Source: Nocardia cyriacigeorgica (GTDB lineage: Bacteria > Actinomycetota > Actinomycetes > Mycobacteriales > Mycobacteriaceae). Taken from it: a stretch of 64,000 nucleotides of DNA. Location: positions 41,453 through 105,452 of the forward strand of contig NZ_JAAGUY010000020.1 of NCBI RefSeq assembly GCF_010868145.1. Direction: 5' to 3'. Below the pieces are notes generated by a model. The model was not told where the DNA came from and made no database searches. It worked only from the letters and a program-made list of their open reading frames with translations. Both the position numbers and the translations under genes were made by a program. Of this stretch, positions 26,120 to 34,374 are shown one piece after another. How positions within the stretch are numbered: position 1 is the stretch's first letter; each line of letters opens with the position of its first letter.

Positions 26120-26290
26120 TCAGCTCGCCGCGTCGATCAGGGCGACGACGTCGTCGAAGCCCCTCCTGTCGGCCAGATCACGCGGCGAAGTGCCGTCGCG
26201 TCGGGAATCGTGACGGCCGCCCCGGCATCGATGAGCAGGCGGACCGTCAGGCATCGCCATTCACCCTCTCGCGCTCCGATCCTGGGGTGT
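26120..26290 (-). pseudogene. Frameshifted ankyrin-repeat gene remnant
   Basis: On the minus strand one frame reads GEWRCLTVRLLIDAGAAVTIPD and, after a frame change near 26198-26200, another reads DGTSPRDLADRRGFDDVVALIDAAS and stops at 26120-26122. Joined, this is a textbook ankyrin repeat end (LLIDAGA-V-IPD-DGTSPRDLA). One missing base explains the break: adding a single nucleotide restores the frame. Upstream sequence shows no start or further clear repeats, so the gene is both truncated and frameshifted, unless there is a sequencing error. Confidence 0.6.
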
Positions 26291-26747
26291 GGTAAGGCCG
26301 CTGATGGGCACCCAGGTCTGGTCCACTAGCTGTGTCGATATATCCAGACTGCGTGTCGTTGGCTATTGCGTCCAATATCGGAAAACCATCCTGGCAATAG
26401 GTGACATCAATAGTCGGAGGGTGGCGATCTACGCCCGTTCGGGCGAACGGGCCTACAGGGACGGCCTGGTTGTGGTCGCCGCTTCGGGGGTTTCCCGAAG
26501 CCGTTGCCGCTCATCCACAGCGGCTGCTGGTGCTGCACGGCGGCCGTGTCGCCGCCGGCGACTCGCGCTAGTCGCCGGGCCGGCGCACCGATTGCAGCCG
26601 TTGCCCCAGATCCGTCACTCCAGGCTATGGGTGTCACCGGTATCGCGGACTCGGGTCGCGATGGTGGGGCCGCCGCGCCGATGGCATCGGGGCAACGACC
26701 GTCGACTGAGGTCTGGTGCACCACTCGACCTGGGTGTACATTAATGC
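26291..26747. other. Intergenic region between ankyrin remnant and mmsA operon
   Basis: No convincing gene is found. The open frames here have no recognisable protein features. Two hairpins are visible: GCCCGTTCG paired with CGAACGGGC at 26433-26452, and GCTTCGGG paired with CCCGAAGC at 26481-26501 with a five-base loop. The first 100 bases are distinctly richer in A+T than the surroundings (26330-26430), which may reflect decayed or acquired DNA. The promoter of mmsA should lie near the right end. Confidence 0.4.
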
Positions 26748-26767
26748 TTGGACGTCCAACTATTGGA
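26748..26767. promoter_or_regulatory. Overlapping palindromes upstream of mmsA operon, candidate operator
   Basis: TTGGACGTCCAA (26748-26759) is a perfect 12-base palindrome. It overlaps TCCAA-CTA-TTGGA (26755-26767), also perfect, giving three TTGGA half-sites in 20 bases. It is about 70 bases before the mmsA start and just after an A+T-rich TACATTAAT that may be the -10 region. A repressor site for the valine operon is the likeliest reading. Confidence 0.55.
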
Positions 26768-26833
26768 TGCCCGTAGATCTGTGCATGCGCCGCATGTCGC
26801 CACCGCCAAACACCACCTGAGGACAGGATTCGC

Positions 26834-28336
26834 ATGGTTCGTGAGCTCACCCACTTCATCGGCGGACAGCAGGTCCCCGGCACCTCCGGCCGCTTCGGTG
26901 ATGTGTTCGATCCCAATATCGGCCAGGTACAGGCCAGGGTTCCGCTGGCCACAACCGCCGAGGTGGAGGTGGCGATCGCGAACGCCGCCGCCGCGCAGCC
27001 GGAATGGGCCGCGTTCAACCCGCAGAAGCGGGCGCGGGTCCTGATGAAGTTCCTGACCCTGGTGCAGGACGAGATGGATTCGCTTGCGGCGCTGCTGTCG
27101 AGCGAGCACGGCAAAACCCTCGCCGACGCCAAGGGTGACATTCAGCGCGGACTCGAGGTGATCGAGTTCTCGACCGGCATCCCGCACCTGCTCAAGGGCG
27201 AGTACACCGAGAGCGCGGGCACCGGCATCGACGTCTACTCGATGCGCCAGCCGCTCGGCGTCGTCGCGGGCATCACGCCGTTCAACTTCCCGGCCATGAT
27301 CCCGCTGTGGAAGGCAGGTCCCGCGCTGGCCTGCGGTAATGCCTTCATCCTCAAGCCGTCCGAGCGTGATCCCTCGGTTCCGCTGCGGCTGGCCGAGCTA
27401 TTCCTGGAGGCGGGGCTGCCCGCCGGCGTGTTCAACGTCGTCAACGGTGACAAGGAAGCGGTGGATGCGATTCTGCACGATCCGCGCATCCAGGCCGTCG
27501 GCTTCGTCGGCTCCACCCCGATCGCCCAGTACATCTACGAGACCGCCACCGCCAACGGCAAGCGGGCCCAGTGCTTCGGTGGCGCCAAGAATCACGCCAT
27601 CGTGATGCCGGACGCCGATCTCGACGACGTCGCCGACCAGCTCATCGGCGCGGGCTACGGTTCCGCGGGCGAGCGCTGCATGGCCATTTCGGTGGCCGTG
27701 CCCGTGGGCGAGGAGACCGCCGACCGGCTCGTCGCCAAGCTCACCGAGCGGGTGCACAAGCTCAACGTCGGCCGCTCCGATGATCCGGGCGTCGATTTCG
27801 GCCCACTGGTCGGCCGCGACGGTCTGGACCGGGTGAACAACTACGTCCAGATCGGTATCGACGAGGGCGCCGAGTTGGTGGTGGACGGCCGCGGCCTGAC
27901 CGTCGACGGCGCCGAGGACGGCTACTTCGTCGGCGCGACCCTGTTCGACAAGGTCACCCCCGAGATGCGCATCTACACCGAGGAGATCTTCGGTCCGGTG
28001 CTCAGCGTCGTGCGCGCACACGACTACGAGGAGGGTCTGCGCCTGGCCAGCGAGCACGAATTCGGCAACGGCGTCGCGATCTTCACCCGCGACGGCGACA
28101 CCGCCCGTGATTTCGCAGCCCGCGTCCAGGTGGGCATGGTCGGCATCAACGTCCCGATCCCGGTGCCCATCGCCTACCACACCTTCGGTGGCTGGAAGCG
28201 GTCCGGATTCGGCGATCTGAACCAGCACGGCCCGGATTCGATCCGCTTCTACACCAAGACCAAGACCGTCACCCAGCGCTGGCCGAAGGGTCTGAAGGAG
28301 AACGCGGACCACTTCGTCATCCCGACGATGGACTGA
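26834..28336 (+). CDS. mmsA: CoA-acylating methylmalonate-semialdehyde dehydrogenase
   Basis: The 500-residue aldehyde dehydrogenase-fold enzyme converts methylmalonate semialdehyde, NAD+ and CoA to propionyl-CoA and CO2, the last step of valine degradation. Evidence: ITPFNFPAMIPLWKAGPALA, the NAD site VGFVGSTPIAQYIYE, FGGAKNHAIVMPDADLD (typical of MMSDH rather than other ALDHs), catalytic Cys282 in GSAGERCMAIS, and C-terminal GFGDLNQHGPDSIRFYT. ATG 26834 follows AGGACAGGA. First gene of a tightly packed five-gene operon. Confidence 0.94.
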   Translation: MVRELTHFIGGQQVPGTSGRFGDVFDPNIGQVQARVPLATTAEVEVAIANAAAAQPEWAAFNPQKRARVLMKFLTLVQDEMDSLAALLSSEHGKTLADAKGDIQRGLEVIEFSTGIPHLLKGEYTESAGTGIDVYSMRQPLGVVAGITPFNFPAMIPLWKAGPALACGNAFILKPSERDPSVPLRLAELFLEAGLPAGVFNVVNGDKEAVDAILHDPRIQAVGFVGSTPIAQYIYETATANGKRAQCFGGAKNHAIVMPDADLDDVADQLIGAGYGSAGERCMAISVAVPVGEETADRLVAKLTERVHKLNVGRSDDPGVDFGPLVGRDGLDRVNNYVQIGIDEGAELVVDGRGLTVDGAEDGYFVGATLFDKVTPEMRIYTEEIFGPVLSVVRAHDYEEGLRLASEHEFGNGVAIFTRDGDTARDFAARVQVGMVGINVPIPVPIAYHTFGGWKRSGFGDLNQHGPDSIRFYTKTKTVTQRWPKGLKENADHFVIPTMD

Positions 28337-28340
28337 GGCG

Positions 28341-29498
28341 ATGTTCACCCTGAACTCCGATGAAAGGGCGATCCGCGAGACCGCGCGGGATTTCGCCGAC
28401 GAGTTCCTGGCCCCGCACGCGCTCGAATGGGACGAGCACATGCACTTCCCGATCGAGGTGCTGCGCAAATCCGGTTCGGTCGGCCTCGGCGGCATCTATG
28501 TCGCCGAGGACGTGGGCGGGTCGGCGCTGCGCAGGCTGGATGCGGTGCGCATCTTCGAGGAGCTGGCCACCGGCTGTCCCGCGGTCGCCGCCTATATCTC
28601 CATCCACAATATGGCCGCGTGGATGATCGACGCATACGGTGACGATGCGCAGCGGTTCCGCTGGTTGCCCGGTATGACGTCGATGGAGATCCTCGGCAGT
28701 TATGCGCTCACCGAACCAGGTGTCGGGTCGGACGCGGCGGCGTTGACCACCAAAGCGGTCCGTGACGGCGACGATTACATCCTCAATGGCGTCAAGCAGT
28801 TCATCTCCGGCGCGGGCGCCAACGATGTGTACGTGATGATGGTGCGCACCGGAGACGATGGGGCACGCGGCATCTCGGCGCTGATCGTCCCGGCCGACAC
28901 CCCTGGTCTCACGGTCGGCCCGAATGAGAAGAAGATGGGCTGGAAGGCACAGCCGACGCGGCAGGTGATCCTCACCGACGCCCGCGTCCCGGTGGCCAAC
29001 CGGCTCGGCGCCGAGGGGGACGGCTTCCGTATCGCCATGAACGGTCTCAACGGCGGCAGGCTCAATATCGCGGCCTGTTCGGTCGGCGGCGCGCAGGCGG
29101 CGCTGGACAAAACCGTGCCGTACCTGGCTCAACGTCAGGCATTCGGCGCGCCGCTGTTGAAGAATCCGGCGTTGCAGTTCGACCTGGCCGATATGCGCAC
29201 GCAACTGGAGGCCGCGCGGACCCTGCTGTGGCGAGCCGCCGCTGCCCTCGATGCCGATGACGCCGACAAGGTCGAGCTCTGCGCGATGGCAAAGCGGTTC
29301 GCCACCGACGCGGGCTTCGACGTCGCCAACAAGGCTCTACAGCTGCACGGTGGCTACGGCTACCTCGCCGAGTACGGTCTGGAGAAAATCGTCCGGGATC
29401 TGCGGGTGCATCAGATCCTCGAGGGCACCAACGAAATCATGCGGGTGGTCGTCGCCCGGTCGATGACCTCGACCGCCCGCGGGGCAGGAGCAGCGTGA
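28341..29498 (+). CDS. Acyl-CoA dehydrogenase (probable isobutyryl-CoA dehydrogenase)
   Basis: The 385-residue flavoprotein has acyl-CoA dehydrogenase motifs: ALTEPGVGSDAAALTTKA near residues 115-132, KQFISGAGANDVYVMMVRT, QAFGAPLLKNPALQFDLADM, and the C-terminal LHGGYGYLAEYGLEKIVRD followed by HQILEGTNEIMRVVVAR, where the catalytic Glu lies in EGTNEI. It oxidises an acyl-CoA to enoyl-CoA with FAD. Operon position directly after mmsA points to isobutyryl-CoA to methacrylyl-CoA in valine breakdown. Four bases separate it from mmsA. Confidence 0.9.
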   Translation: MFTLNSDERAIRETARDFADEFLAPHALEWDEHMHFPIEVLRKSGSVGLGGIYVAEDVGGSALRRLDAVRIFEELATGCPAVAAYISIHNMAAWMIDAYGDDAQRFRWLPGMTSMEILGSYALTEPGVGSDAAALTTKAVRDGDDYILNGVKQFISGAGANDVYVMMVRTGDDGARGISALIVPADTPGLTVGPNEKKMGWKAQPTRQVILTDARVPVANRLGAEGDGFRIAMNGLNGGRLNIAACSVGGAQAALDKTVPYLAQRQAFGAPLLKNPALQFDLADMRTQLEAARTLLWRAAAALDADDADKVELCAMAKRFATDAGFDVANKALQLHGGYGYLAEYGLEKIVRDLRVHQILEGTNEIMRVVVARSMTSTARGAGAA

Positions 29499-30595
29499 GT
29501 ATGAGTCAGGAACCCGAAGTCCTGATCGAGAAACGTGATGGGCTCGGCGTCATCACCCTGAACCGGCCGAAGGCCATCAATGCGCTGAATCATCCGATGG
29601 TGCTCACCATCACCGAGGCGCTGCGGGCCTGGGCCGACGATCCGCAGGTACACACCGTCGTGCTCACCGGTGCGGGGGAACGCGGGTTGTGCGCGGGCGG
29701 CGATATCGTCGCCATTCACAACGATGCCAAGAGCGCACAACAGGATTCGAGCTCGACACGCACCGGCGCCGAATCCGCATCTGGCCGGTTCTGGCGCGAC
29801 GAGTACATCCTGAACGCGTTGATCGGCCGGTTCCCCAAGCCCTATGTCGCGATCATGGACGGCATAGTCATGGGTGGTGGCGTCGGATTGTCCGGGCATG
29901 CCGGGCATCGGATCGTCACCGAGCGCTCCATGATCGGTATGCCCGAGGTCGGGATCGGGTTCGTGCCGGACGTCGGTGGCACCTATCTGCTGGCTCGCAC
30001 CCCCGGCGAGCTCGGCACGCACGTCGCGCTCACCACCGCGCGCATGCGTGCGGGCGACGCCATCGCCGCCGGTTTCGCCGACTATTTCATTCCTTCCGAG
30101 CACATCCCGGCGCTGCTCGAGACCTTGCGCTCGGAGACCGCCGATATCGCGATCGCCAAGTTCGCCACGGCCGCACCTGAATCGGAGCTGCTGACCCAGC
30201 GGGACTGGATCGACGCCTGCTATGGTGCCGACACCGTCGAACAGATCGTTGGCCGGTTGCGCACGCACGGCCCGCAGGCCGAGGCCGCTGCGGCCGAACT
30301 GCTGTCGAAATCGCCGGTTTCGCTGAAGGTCACGCTGCGCTCACTGCGTTCGGCCCGCCGAGCCGACTCACTCGAGACCGTGCTGAACGAGGAGTATCGC
30401 GTCTCGATCGCCACGCTCGGCTCCCACGACCTGGTCGAGGGTATTCGTGCGCAGGTGATCGATAAGGACCGTAACCCGCAGTGGTCGCCCGCCACCCTCG
30501 AGTCGGTGACCGACGAGCAGGTCGCGGCGTATTTCACCGAATTGGGTGACCAGGAACTGGGTTTGACCGCCCCGACCCCGGAGGGACAGCTGTGA
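29495..30595 (+). CDS. 3-hydroxyisobutyryl-CoA hydrolase-type crotonase
   Basis: The 366-residue crotonase is longer than a hydratase and has the HIBCH layout: LGVITLNRPKAINALNHPM, GAGERGLCAGGDIVAIHND, IMDGIVMGGGVGLSGHAGHRIV, MPEVGIGFVPDVGGTYLL, and the extra C-terminal domain containing RSARRADSLETVLNEEYRVS and DKDRNPQWSPATL. It should hydrolyse 3-hydroxyisobutyryl-CoA to free 3-hydroxyisobutyrate. GTG 29495 overlaps the upstream stop; ATG 29501 is an alternative start. Confidence 0.9.
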   Translation: MSMSQEPEVLIEKRDGLGVITLNRPKAINALNHPMVLTITEALRAWADDPQVHTVVLTGAGERGLCAGGDIVAIHNDAKSAQQDSSSTRTGAESASGRFWRDEYILNALIGRFPKPYVAIMDGIVMGGGVGLSGHAGHRIVTERSMIGMPEVGIGFVPDVGGTYLLARTPGELGTHVALTTARMRAGDAIAAGFADYFIPSEHIPALLETLRSETADIAIAKFATAAPESELLTQRDWIDACYGADTVEQIVGRLRTHGPQAEAAAAELLSKSPVSLKVTLRSLRSARRADSLETVLNEEYRVSIATLGSHDLVEGIRAQVIDKDRNPQWSPATLESVTDEQVAAYFTELGDQELGLTAPTPEGQL

Positions 30596-31500
30596 ACGAG
30601 CCTGCCCGCAAGACGATCGGCTTTCTCGGCCTCGGCCACATGGGTGAGCCGATGGCCGCCAATCTGGTGCGCGCCGGATACGACGTGCACGCCTTCGACC
30701 CGATGCCCGCCGCCAAGGAGACCGCACGTGCAGCGGGGATCCAGATGGTCGACACCGGCATCGCGGCCGCCACCGACCGCGACATCGTGATCACCATGCT
30801 GACCAACGGCAAACTGGTCCGCGACGTCTACGCCGAACTGCTGCCCGCGGCCCGGCCGAACACGCTGTTCATCGACTGTTCGACCATCGACGTCGCCGAT
30901 GCCAAAGCGGCCGCCGAGATGGCGACCGCTGCCGGTCATCGCGCCCTGGACGCCCCGGTGTCCGGCGGTGTCGCCGGCGCCGCCGCGGGCACGCTGACCT
31001 TCATGGTCGGTGGCGGGGAGGCCGATTTCGCCGAGGCCTTGCCGATCCTCGACGTCATGGGCGGCAAGGTGGTGCACTGCGGGGCGAGCGGCGTCGGCCA
31101 GGTCGCCAAGATCTGCAACAACATGCTGCTCGGCATCTCGATGATCGGTTTGTCCGAGGCGCTGGTGCTGGGGGAGAAGCTGGGGCTGAGCCACCAGTCG
31201 TTCTTCGATGTGGTGTCCAAGGCTTCCGGTCAGAGCTGGTCGCTCACCAGCTACTGTCCGGTCCCCGGCCCGGTGCCGACCAGCCCGGCCAATAACGACT
31301 ACGAACCCGGATTCGCCACCGCGCTCATGAACAAGGATCTCGGCCTCGCCGCGAATGCCCTGCGCACCAATGGTGTCGATGGTCAGCTCGGTCTGCTGGC
31401 CGCACAGATCTACGAGCGGTTCAACCAGTCGGCGGCGGGCAAGGACTTCTCCGCTATCGTCACCGACGTCCGTAAACGATCCGAGCAAGAGGGTGCATGA
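30592..31500 (+). CDS. mmsB: 3-hydroxyisobutyrate dehydrogenase
   Basis: The 302-residue enzyme oxidises 3-hydroxyisobutyrate to methylmalonate semialdehyde with NAD+. It has the N-terminal Rossmann motif IGFLGLGHMGEPMAANL (residues 8-24), DAPVSGGVAGAAAGTLTFMVGG for substrate binding, and the catalytic lysine in GQVAKICNNMLLG near residue 171. GTG 30592 overlaps the previous stop (GTGA). Its product is the substrate of MmsA at the start of the operon. Confidence 0.93.
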   Translation: MNEPARKTIGFLGLGHMGEPMAANLVRAGYDVHAFDPMPAAKETARAAGIQMVDTGIAAATDRDIVITMLTNGKLVRDVYAELLPAARPNTLFIDCSTIDVADAKAAAEMATAAGHRALDAPVSGGVAGAAAGTLTFMVGGGEADFAEALPILDVMGGKVVHCGASGVGQVAKICNNMLLGISMIGLSEALVLGEKLGLSHQSFFDVVSKASGQSWSLTSYCPVPGPVPTSPANNDYEPGFATALMNKDLGLAANALRTNGVDGQLGLLAAQIYERFNQSAAGKDFSAIVTDVRKRSEQEGA

Positions 31501-31501
31501 A

Positions 31502-32329
31502 ATGGAAGCATCGCGGAGCGATTCCGTGAGGGGTGGCGGCCGGGAGACGGGCGGGTGCGAATTCGAGACGATTCTGCTGGAGCGCAAGGGCCGGGTCGGC
31601 CTGATCACGCTGAACCGCCCGAAGGCGCTGAACGCCCTCAATGCGCAGGTCCTCGATGATGTCATCGCCGCACTCGACGAACTCGAGAACGACAACGAGA
31701 TCGGCGCGGTCGTCATCACCGGCTCCGAGAAGGCCTTCGCTGCGGGCGCCGACATCAAGGAAATGCAGCCCCAGTCGTACATGGACATGTTCATGAACGA
31801 CTTCTTCGCCCGCTGGGACCGCCTGGCCGCGTTCCGTAAGCCCACCATCGCCGCCGTCGCCGGATACGCGCTCGGCGGCGGCTGTGAGCTGGCGATGATC
31901 TGCGACATCCTGATCGCGGCCGATACCGCCAAGTTCGGCCAGCCCGAGATCAAGCTCGGCGTCATCCCCGGTATCGGCGGTTCGCAGCGGCTGACCCGGG
32001 CGATCGGCAAGGCCAAGGCCATGGACCTGGTGCTCACCGGCCGCACTATGGATGTCGAGGAGGCTGAACGGGCCGGGCTGGTCTCGCGCATCGTGCCCGC
32101 TGCCGAACTACTCGACACCGCGCTCGAGGTGGCCGACACCATCGCGTCCATGTCGCTGCCGGTCGCCATGATCGCCAAGGAATCGGTGAACCGGTCTTTC
32201 GAAACCACGCTGGCCGAGGGCTTGCGGTTCGAGCGGCGGGTCTTCCACTCGCTGTTCGCCATCGAAGATCAGAAGGAAGGCATGTCCGCCTTCGTGGAGA
32301 AGCGGCAGGCGAAGTTCACCAACCGCTGA
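31502..32329 (+). CDS. Enoyl-CoA hydratase
   Basis: The 275-residue crotonase resembles mycobacterial EchA8: FETILLERKGRVGLITLNRP, FAAGADIKEM (oxyanion hole), and GYALGGGCELAMICDI and FGQPEIKLGVIPGIGG carrying the two catalytic glutamates. In this operon it should hydrate methacrylyl-CoA. ATG 31502, just after the mmsB stop with GAGGG upstream, adds about 20 residues (MEASRSDSVRGGGRETGGCE) that close relatives lack; a GTG within that segment might be the true start. Confidence 0.9.
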   Translation: MEASRSDSVRGGGRETGGCEFETILLERKGRVGLITLNRPKALNALNAQVLDDVIAALDELENDNEIGAVVITGSEKAFAAGADIKEMQPQSYMDMFMNDFFARWDRLAAFRKPTIAAVAGYALGGGCELAMICDILIAADTAKFGQPEIKLGVIPGIGGSQRLTRAIGKAKAMDLVLTGRTMDVEEAERAGLVSRIVPAAELLDTALEVADTIASMSLPVAMIAKESVNRSFETTLAEGLRFERRVFHSLFAIEDQKEGMSAFVEKRQAKFTNR

Positions 32330-32344
32330 TCAGTGCGGTCCCGC

Positions 32345-33412
32345 TCAGTTCTCGGAGCTGGGCGGGATACCCGCGATTTCCATCGGAGTCGGGGCGGTCC
32401 CTCCCTCCGAGGGCCGCGCCGATTCGTCGTTGACGGTGAGCAGTCCCGCAATGGTGGCACCGAGCCCGACGGTCACCGCGAGGGCCGCGACGAGTTTGCG
32501 ACGGCCCACCGAGCCGCTGGCCAGACTCTGCGACAGTGCCCCGTTGCGCAGCCGCTGTGTCCGGATCTCCGCGGCCGGACGTTCCGCGGCCAACAGGACC
32601 GCACCGCGCGCCGATACGCATTCGGGTTCGGGGTCGTAGACGATCGGGAGACCGACCAGCGTCTCGAGTTCGGCGCGCAGGTTCGGATTCCGAGTACACC
32701 CGCCCAGCAGCACCATCGCGGCCGGTCGGACCCCGGCCTCTTCGCCGATCTGGCGGACGAACGAGGCCGAATGGTGGATGCCCGCGGCGCACAGTTCCGC
32801 GAGATCACTGCGGGTGACCACGGCACGTTCGTCGGTGCCCGGATCCATCGCGGTGACCACTCGCGCGCTGCTGAGTGCTTCGCGGTGCTTGCGGATGGTC
32901 GGCTTGTCGGTCAGCACGCCGCCGCGGGCCAGCTGCCAGCGCAGCAGGGCGTCATAGCCGTCGCCGCCGAGGACCGTGCTGCGCCTGCCTGCCAGCACCG
33001 TATCGGTGCGGCAGTCGATATGGGTGATGGTGAGCCCGGAGCTGCCGAGGTCGTAGAGGATGGCGGTGCCGGAATCGGGCAATGCCCCGGTGAAACGCAG
33101 GTAGCGCAGCTGAGCAAGCGGCTCGTCGACGACGGTGAGATCACTACCGCCCGCGGCGGCCCTGATGCTGTCGGCGTGCAGTGCGCACCGGCAGGTCACC
33201 GCGATACGGGTGATCAATTCGTCGCGGCGGGCGGCGGCGGCCCGCATCCGGCGGATCGCCTCGAAAACTGCCTCTTCGATCCCTGCACCGGCCCGGCGTG
33301 GCACCTGGCATCGGTCGATGGGATCCAGATGGGGTTGGTCGGAGTGGGTGAGCATGGCGCGCGCACCGCAGGCACCCGCCGACACCCCGAGGACCAGCAC
33401 CATGGAGTCCAT
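32345..33412 (-). CDS. Hsp70-fold (actin-like ATPase) membrane-anchored protein
   Basis: The 355-residue protein has the phosphate and adenosine motifs of the Hsp70/actin fold: VLGVSAGACGARAML at the N-terminus, ILYDLGSSGLTITHIDC with LGGDGYDALLRW after it, and MVLLGGCTRNPNLRAEL then SARGAVLLAAE. It lacks the Hsp70 substrate-binding domain; instead it has a membrane helix (LVAALAVTVGLGATIAGLLTV) near residues 305-325 and a short external tail. The canonical DLGTT is changed to GVSAG, so ATPase activity is uncertain. Start ATG 33412 or 33403 is chosen over 33439. Function unknown; such fusions may sense or signal at the envelope. Confidence 0.75.
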   Translation of the reverse strand: MDSMVLVLGVSAGACGARAMLTHSDQPHLDPIDRCQVPRRAGAGIEEAVFEAIRRMRAAAARRDELITRIAVTCRCALHADSIRAAAGGSDLTVVDEPLAQLRYLRFTGALPDSGTAILYDLGSSGLTITHIDCRTDTVLAGRRSTVLGGDGYDALLRWQLARGGVLTDKPTIRKHREALSSARVVTAMDPGTDERAVVTRSDLAELCAAGIHHSASFVRQIGEEAGVRPAAMVLLGGCTRNPNLRAELETLVGLPIVYDPEPECVSARGAVLLAAERPAAEIRTQRLRNGALSQSLASGSVGRRKLVAALAVTVGLGATIAGLLTVNDESARPSEGGTAPTPMEIAGIPPSSEN

Positions 33413-33572
33413 GGTGGACCACAGGTCCGTTCTTGCCAAGGCGGTCGGTCGCGAAATTCGCTACTTGGATGCCGGAACGTTACTCAGCGGATGCCTCGGA
33501 GGAGTAATGGACCGTGTGGTTTTCACCGTTTGCACTACTTGGGCGTTTCGCGCGGTTTGTCGTTGTGACGAC

Positions 33573-34133
33573 TCACGAGTCGGCGGCGCTCCAGCGGGCG
33601 GGTTCCTCGCCGGTGTCGAAGTCGCCCGCGGTATGCCGGAATTCCGCCAGCAGTTGCAGCAGCGTGTGCAGCCGGTCCGGGGGGAGACCCGGGCGGGCGA
33701 AGACCTCGCCGTTGAGTCGCTCGGTGGCCTTGGCGACCACTTCCCTTCCCGCGTCGGTGATTTCGATGAGCGTGGCGCGGCGGTCGCTCGGATGCGGTAC
33801 TCGGACCACTAATCCGGCGGACTCCAGCCGGTCGACGGTATTGGTGACGCTGGTCGGATGCACTTGCAGCCTGGCGCTCGCCTTGGCCATCGGTAGAGCG
33901 CCGGTCTTACTGAAACTCAGCAACATGAGCAGTTCGTAGCGGGAGAACGTCAACCCGGTGGGCTTCAATGCCTCGTCCACCCGAGACATCACGATCTGCT
34001 GTGCCCGCACCAGCGAGGTCACCGCCGCCATACCATCGGCTACCGCGCCCCAGCCGTGGCCGACCCACTGACGGTGGGCCTCCTGGATCGGGTCGAGCGG
34101 TAGCGGACGTGACCTGGACATGGATCCGATCAT
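33573..34133 (-). CDS. MarR family transcriptional regulator
   Basis: The 186-residue protein contains the MarR winged helix: LTFSRYELLMLLSFSKTGALPMAKASARL then HPTSVTNTVDRLESAGLVVR and the wing PSDRRATLIEITDAGR, at about residues 60-125. The N-terminal 40 residues (EAHRQWVGHGWGAVADGMAAV) form the dimer helix. Starts at 34133 and 34121 are both plausible, neither with an ideal ribosome site. No adjacent target is obvious; it is followed by tRNA-Cys on the other strand. Confidence 0.87.
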   Translation of the reverse strand: MIGSMSRSRPLPLDPIQEAHRQWVGHGWGAVADGMAAVTSLVRAQQIVMSRVDEALKPTGLTFSRYELLMLLSFSKTGALPMAKASARLQVHPTSVTNTVDRLESAGLVVRVPHPSDRRATLIEITDAGREVVAKATERLNGEVFARPGLPPDRLHTLLQLLAEFRHTAGDFDTGEEPARWSAADS

Positions 34134-34239
34134 TCCATGCGCCCATTCCTGGGCCGCCTCGCCGCGGCCGGCACATTGAAATCAGGGTGATCGCAACGCT
34201 GGGCGAGCCGGATCGTGCCGGGCACTATCGGTAGGTGAG

Positions 34240-34314
34240 GCGGGCGTGGCTGAGTGGTTCAGGCAACGGTCTGCAAAGCCGTTCACGCGGGTTCGATTCC
34301 CGCCGCTCGCTCCA
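34240..34314 (+). tRNA. tRNA-Cys (GCA)
   Basis: The sequence folds as a complete cloverleaf: acceptor GCGGGCG (34240-34246) pairs with CGCTCGC (one G-U), the D arm has GGCTGAGTGGTTCAGGC, the anticodon arm ACGGT-CTGCAAA-GCCGT gives anticodon GCA, and the T arm is GCGGGTTCGATTCCCGC. Discriminator is T and CCA is encoded at 34312-34314. This is the cysteine tRNA. Confidence 0.95.
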
Positions 34315-34374
34315 TGCGTCGCCTCGGTGCCTCGCCCGGTTCCGTCACTGCCGGGCGGGGCGCCGGGTGCGGTT

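Noticed and set aside
26274..26440. Minus-strand frame reading IDVTYCQDGFPILDAIANDTQ in the A+T-rich stretch
   Set aside because: It looks slightly protein-like, but has no start codon or ribosome site and ends inside the ankyrin remnant; too weak to call.
26289..26744. 151-codon plus-strand open frame in the gap before mmsA
   Set aside because: Arg-rich, no recognisable fold, no ribosome site, and it crosses hairpins and the ankyrin remnant.
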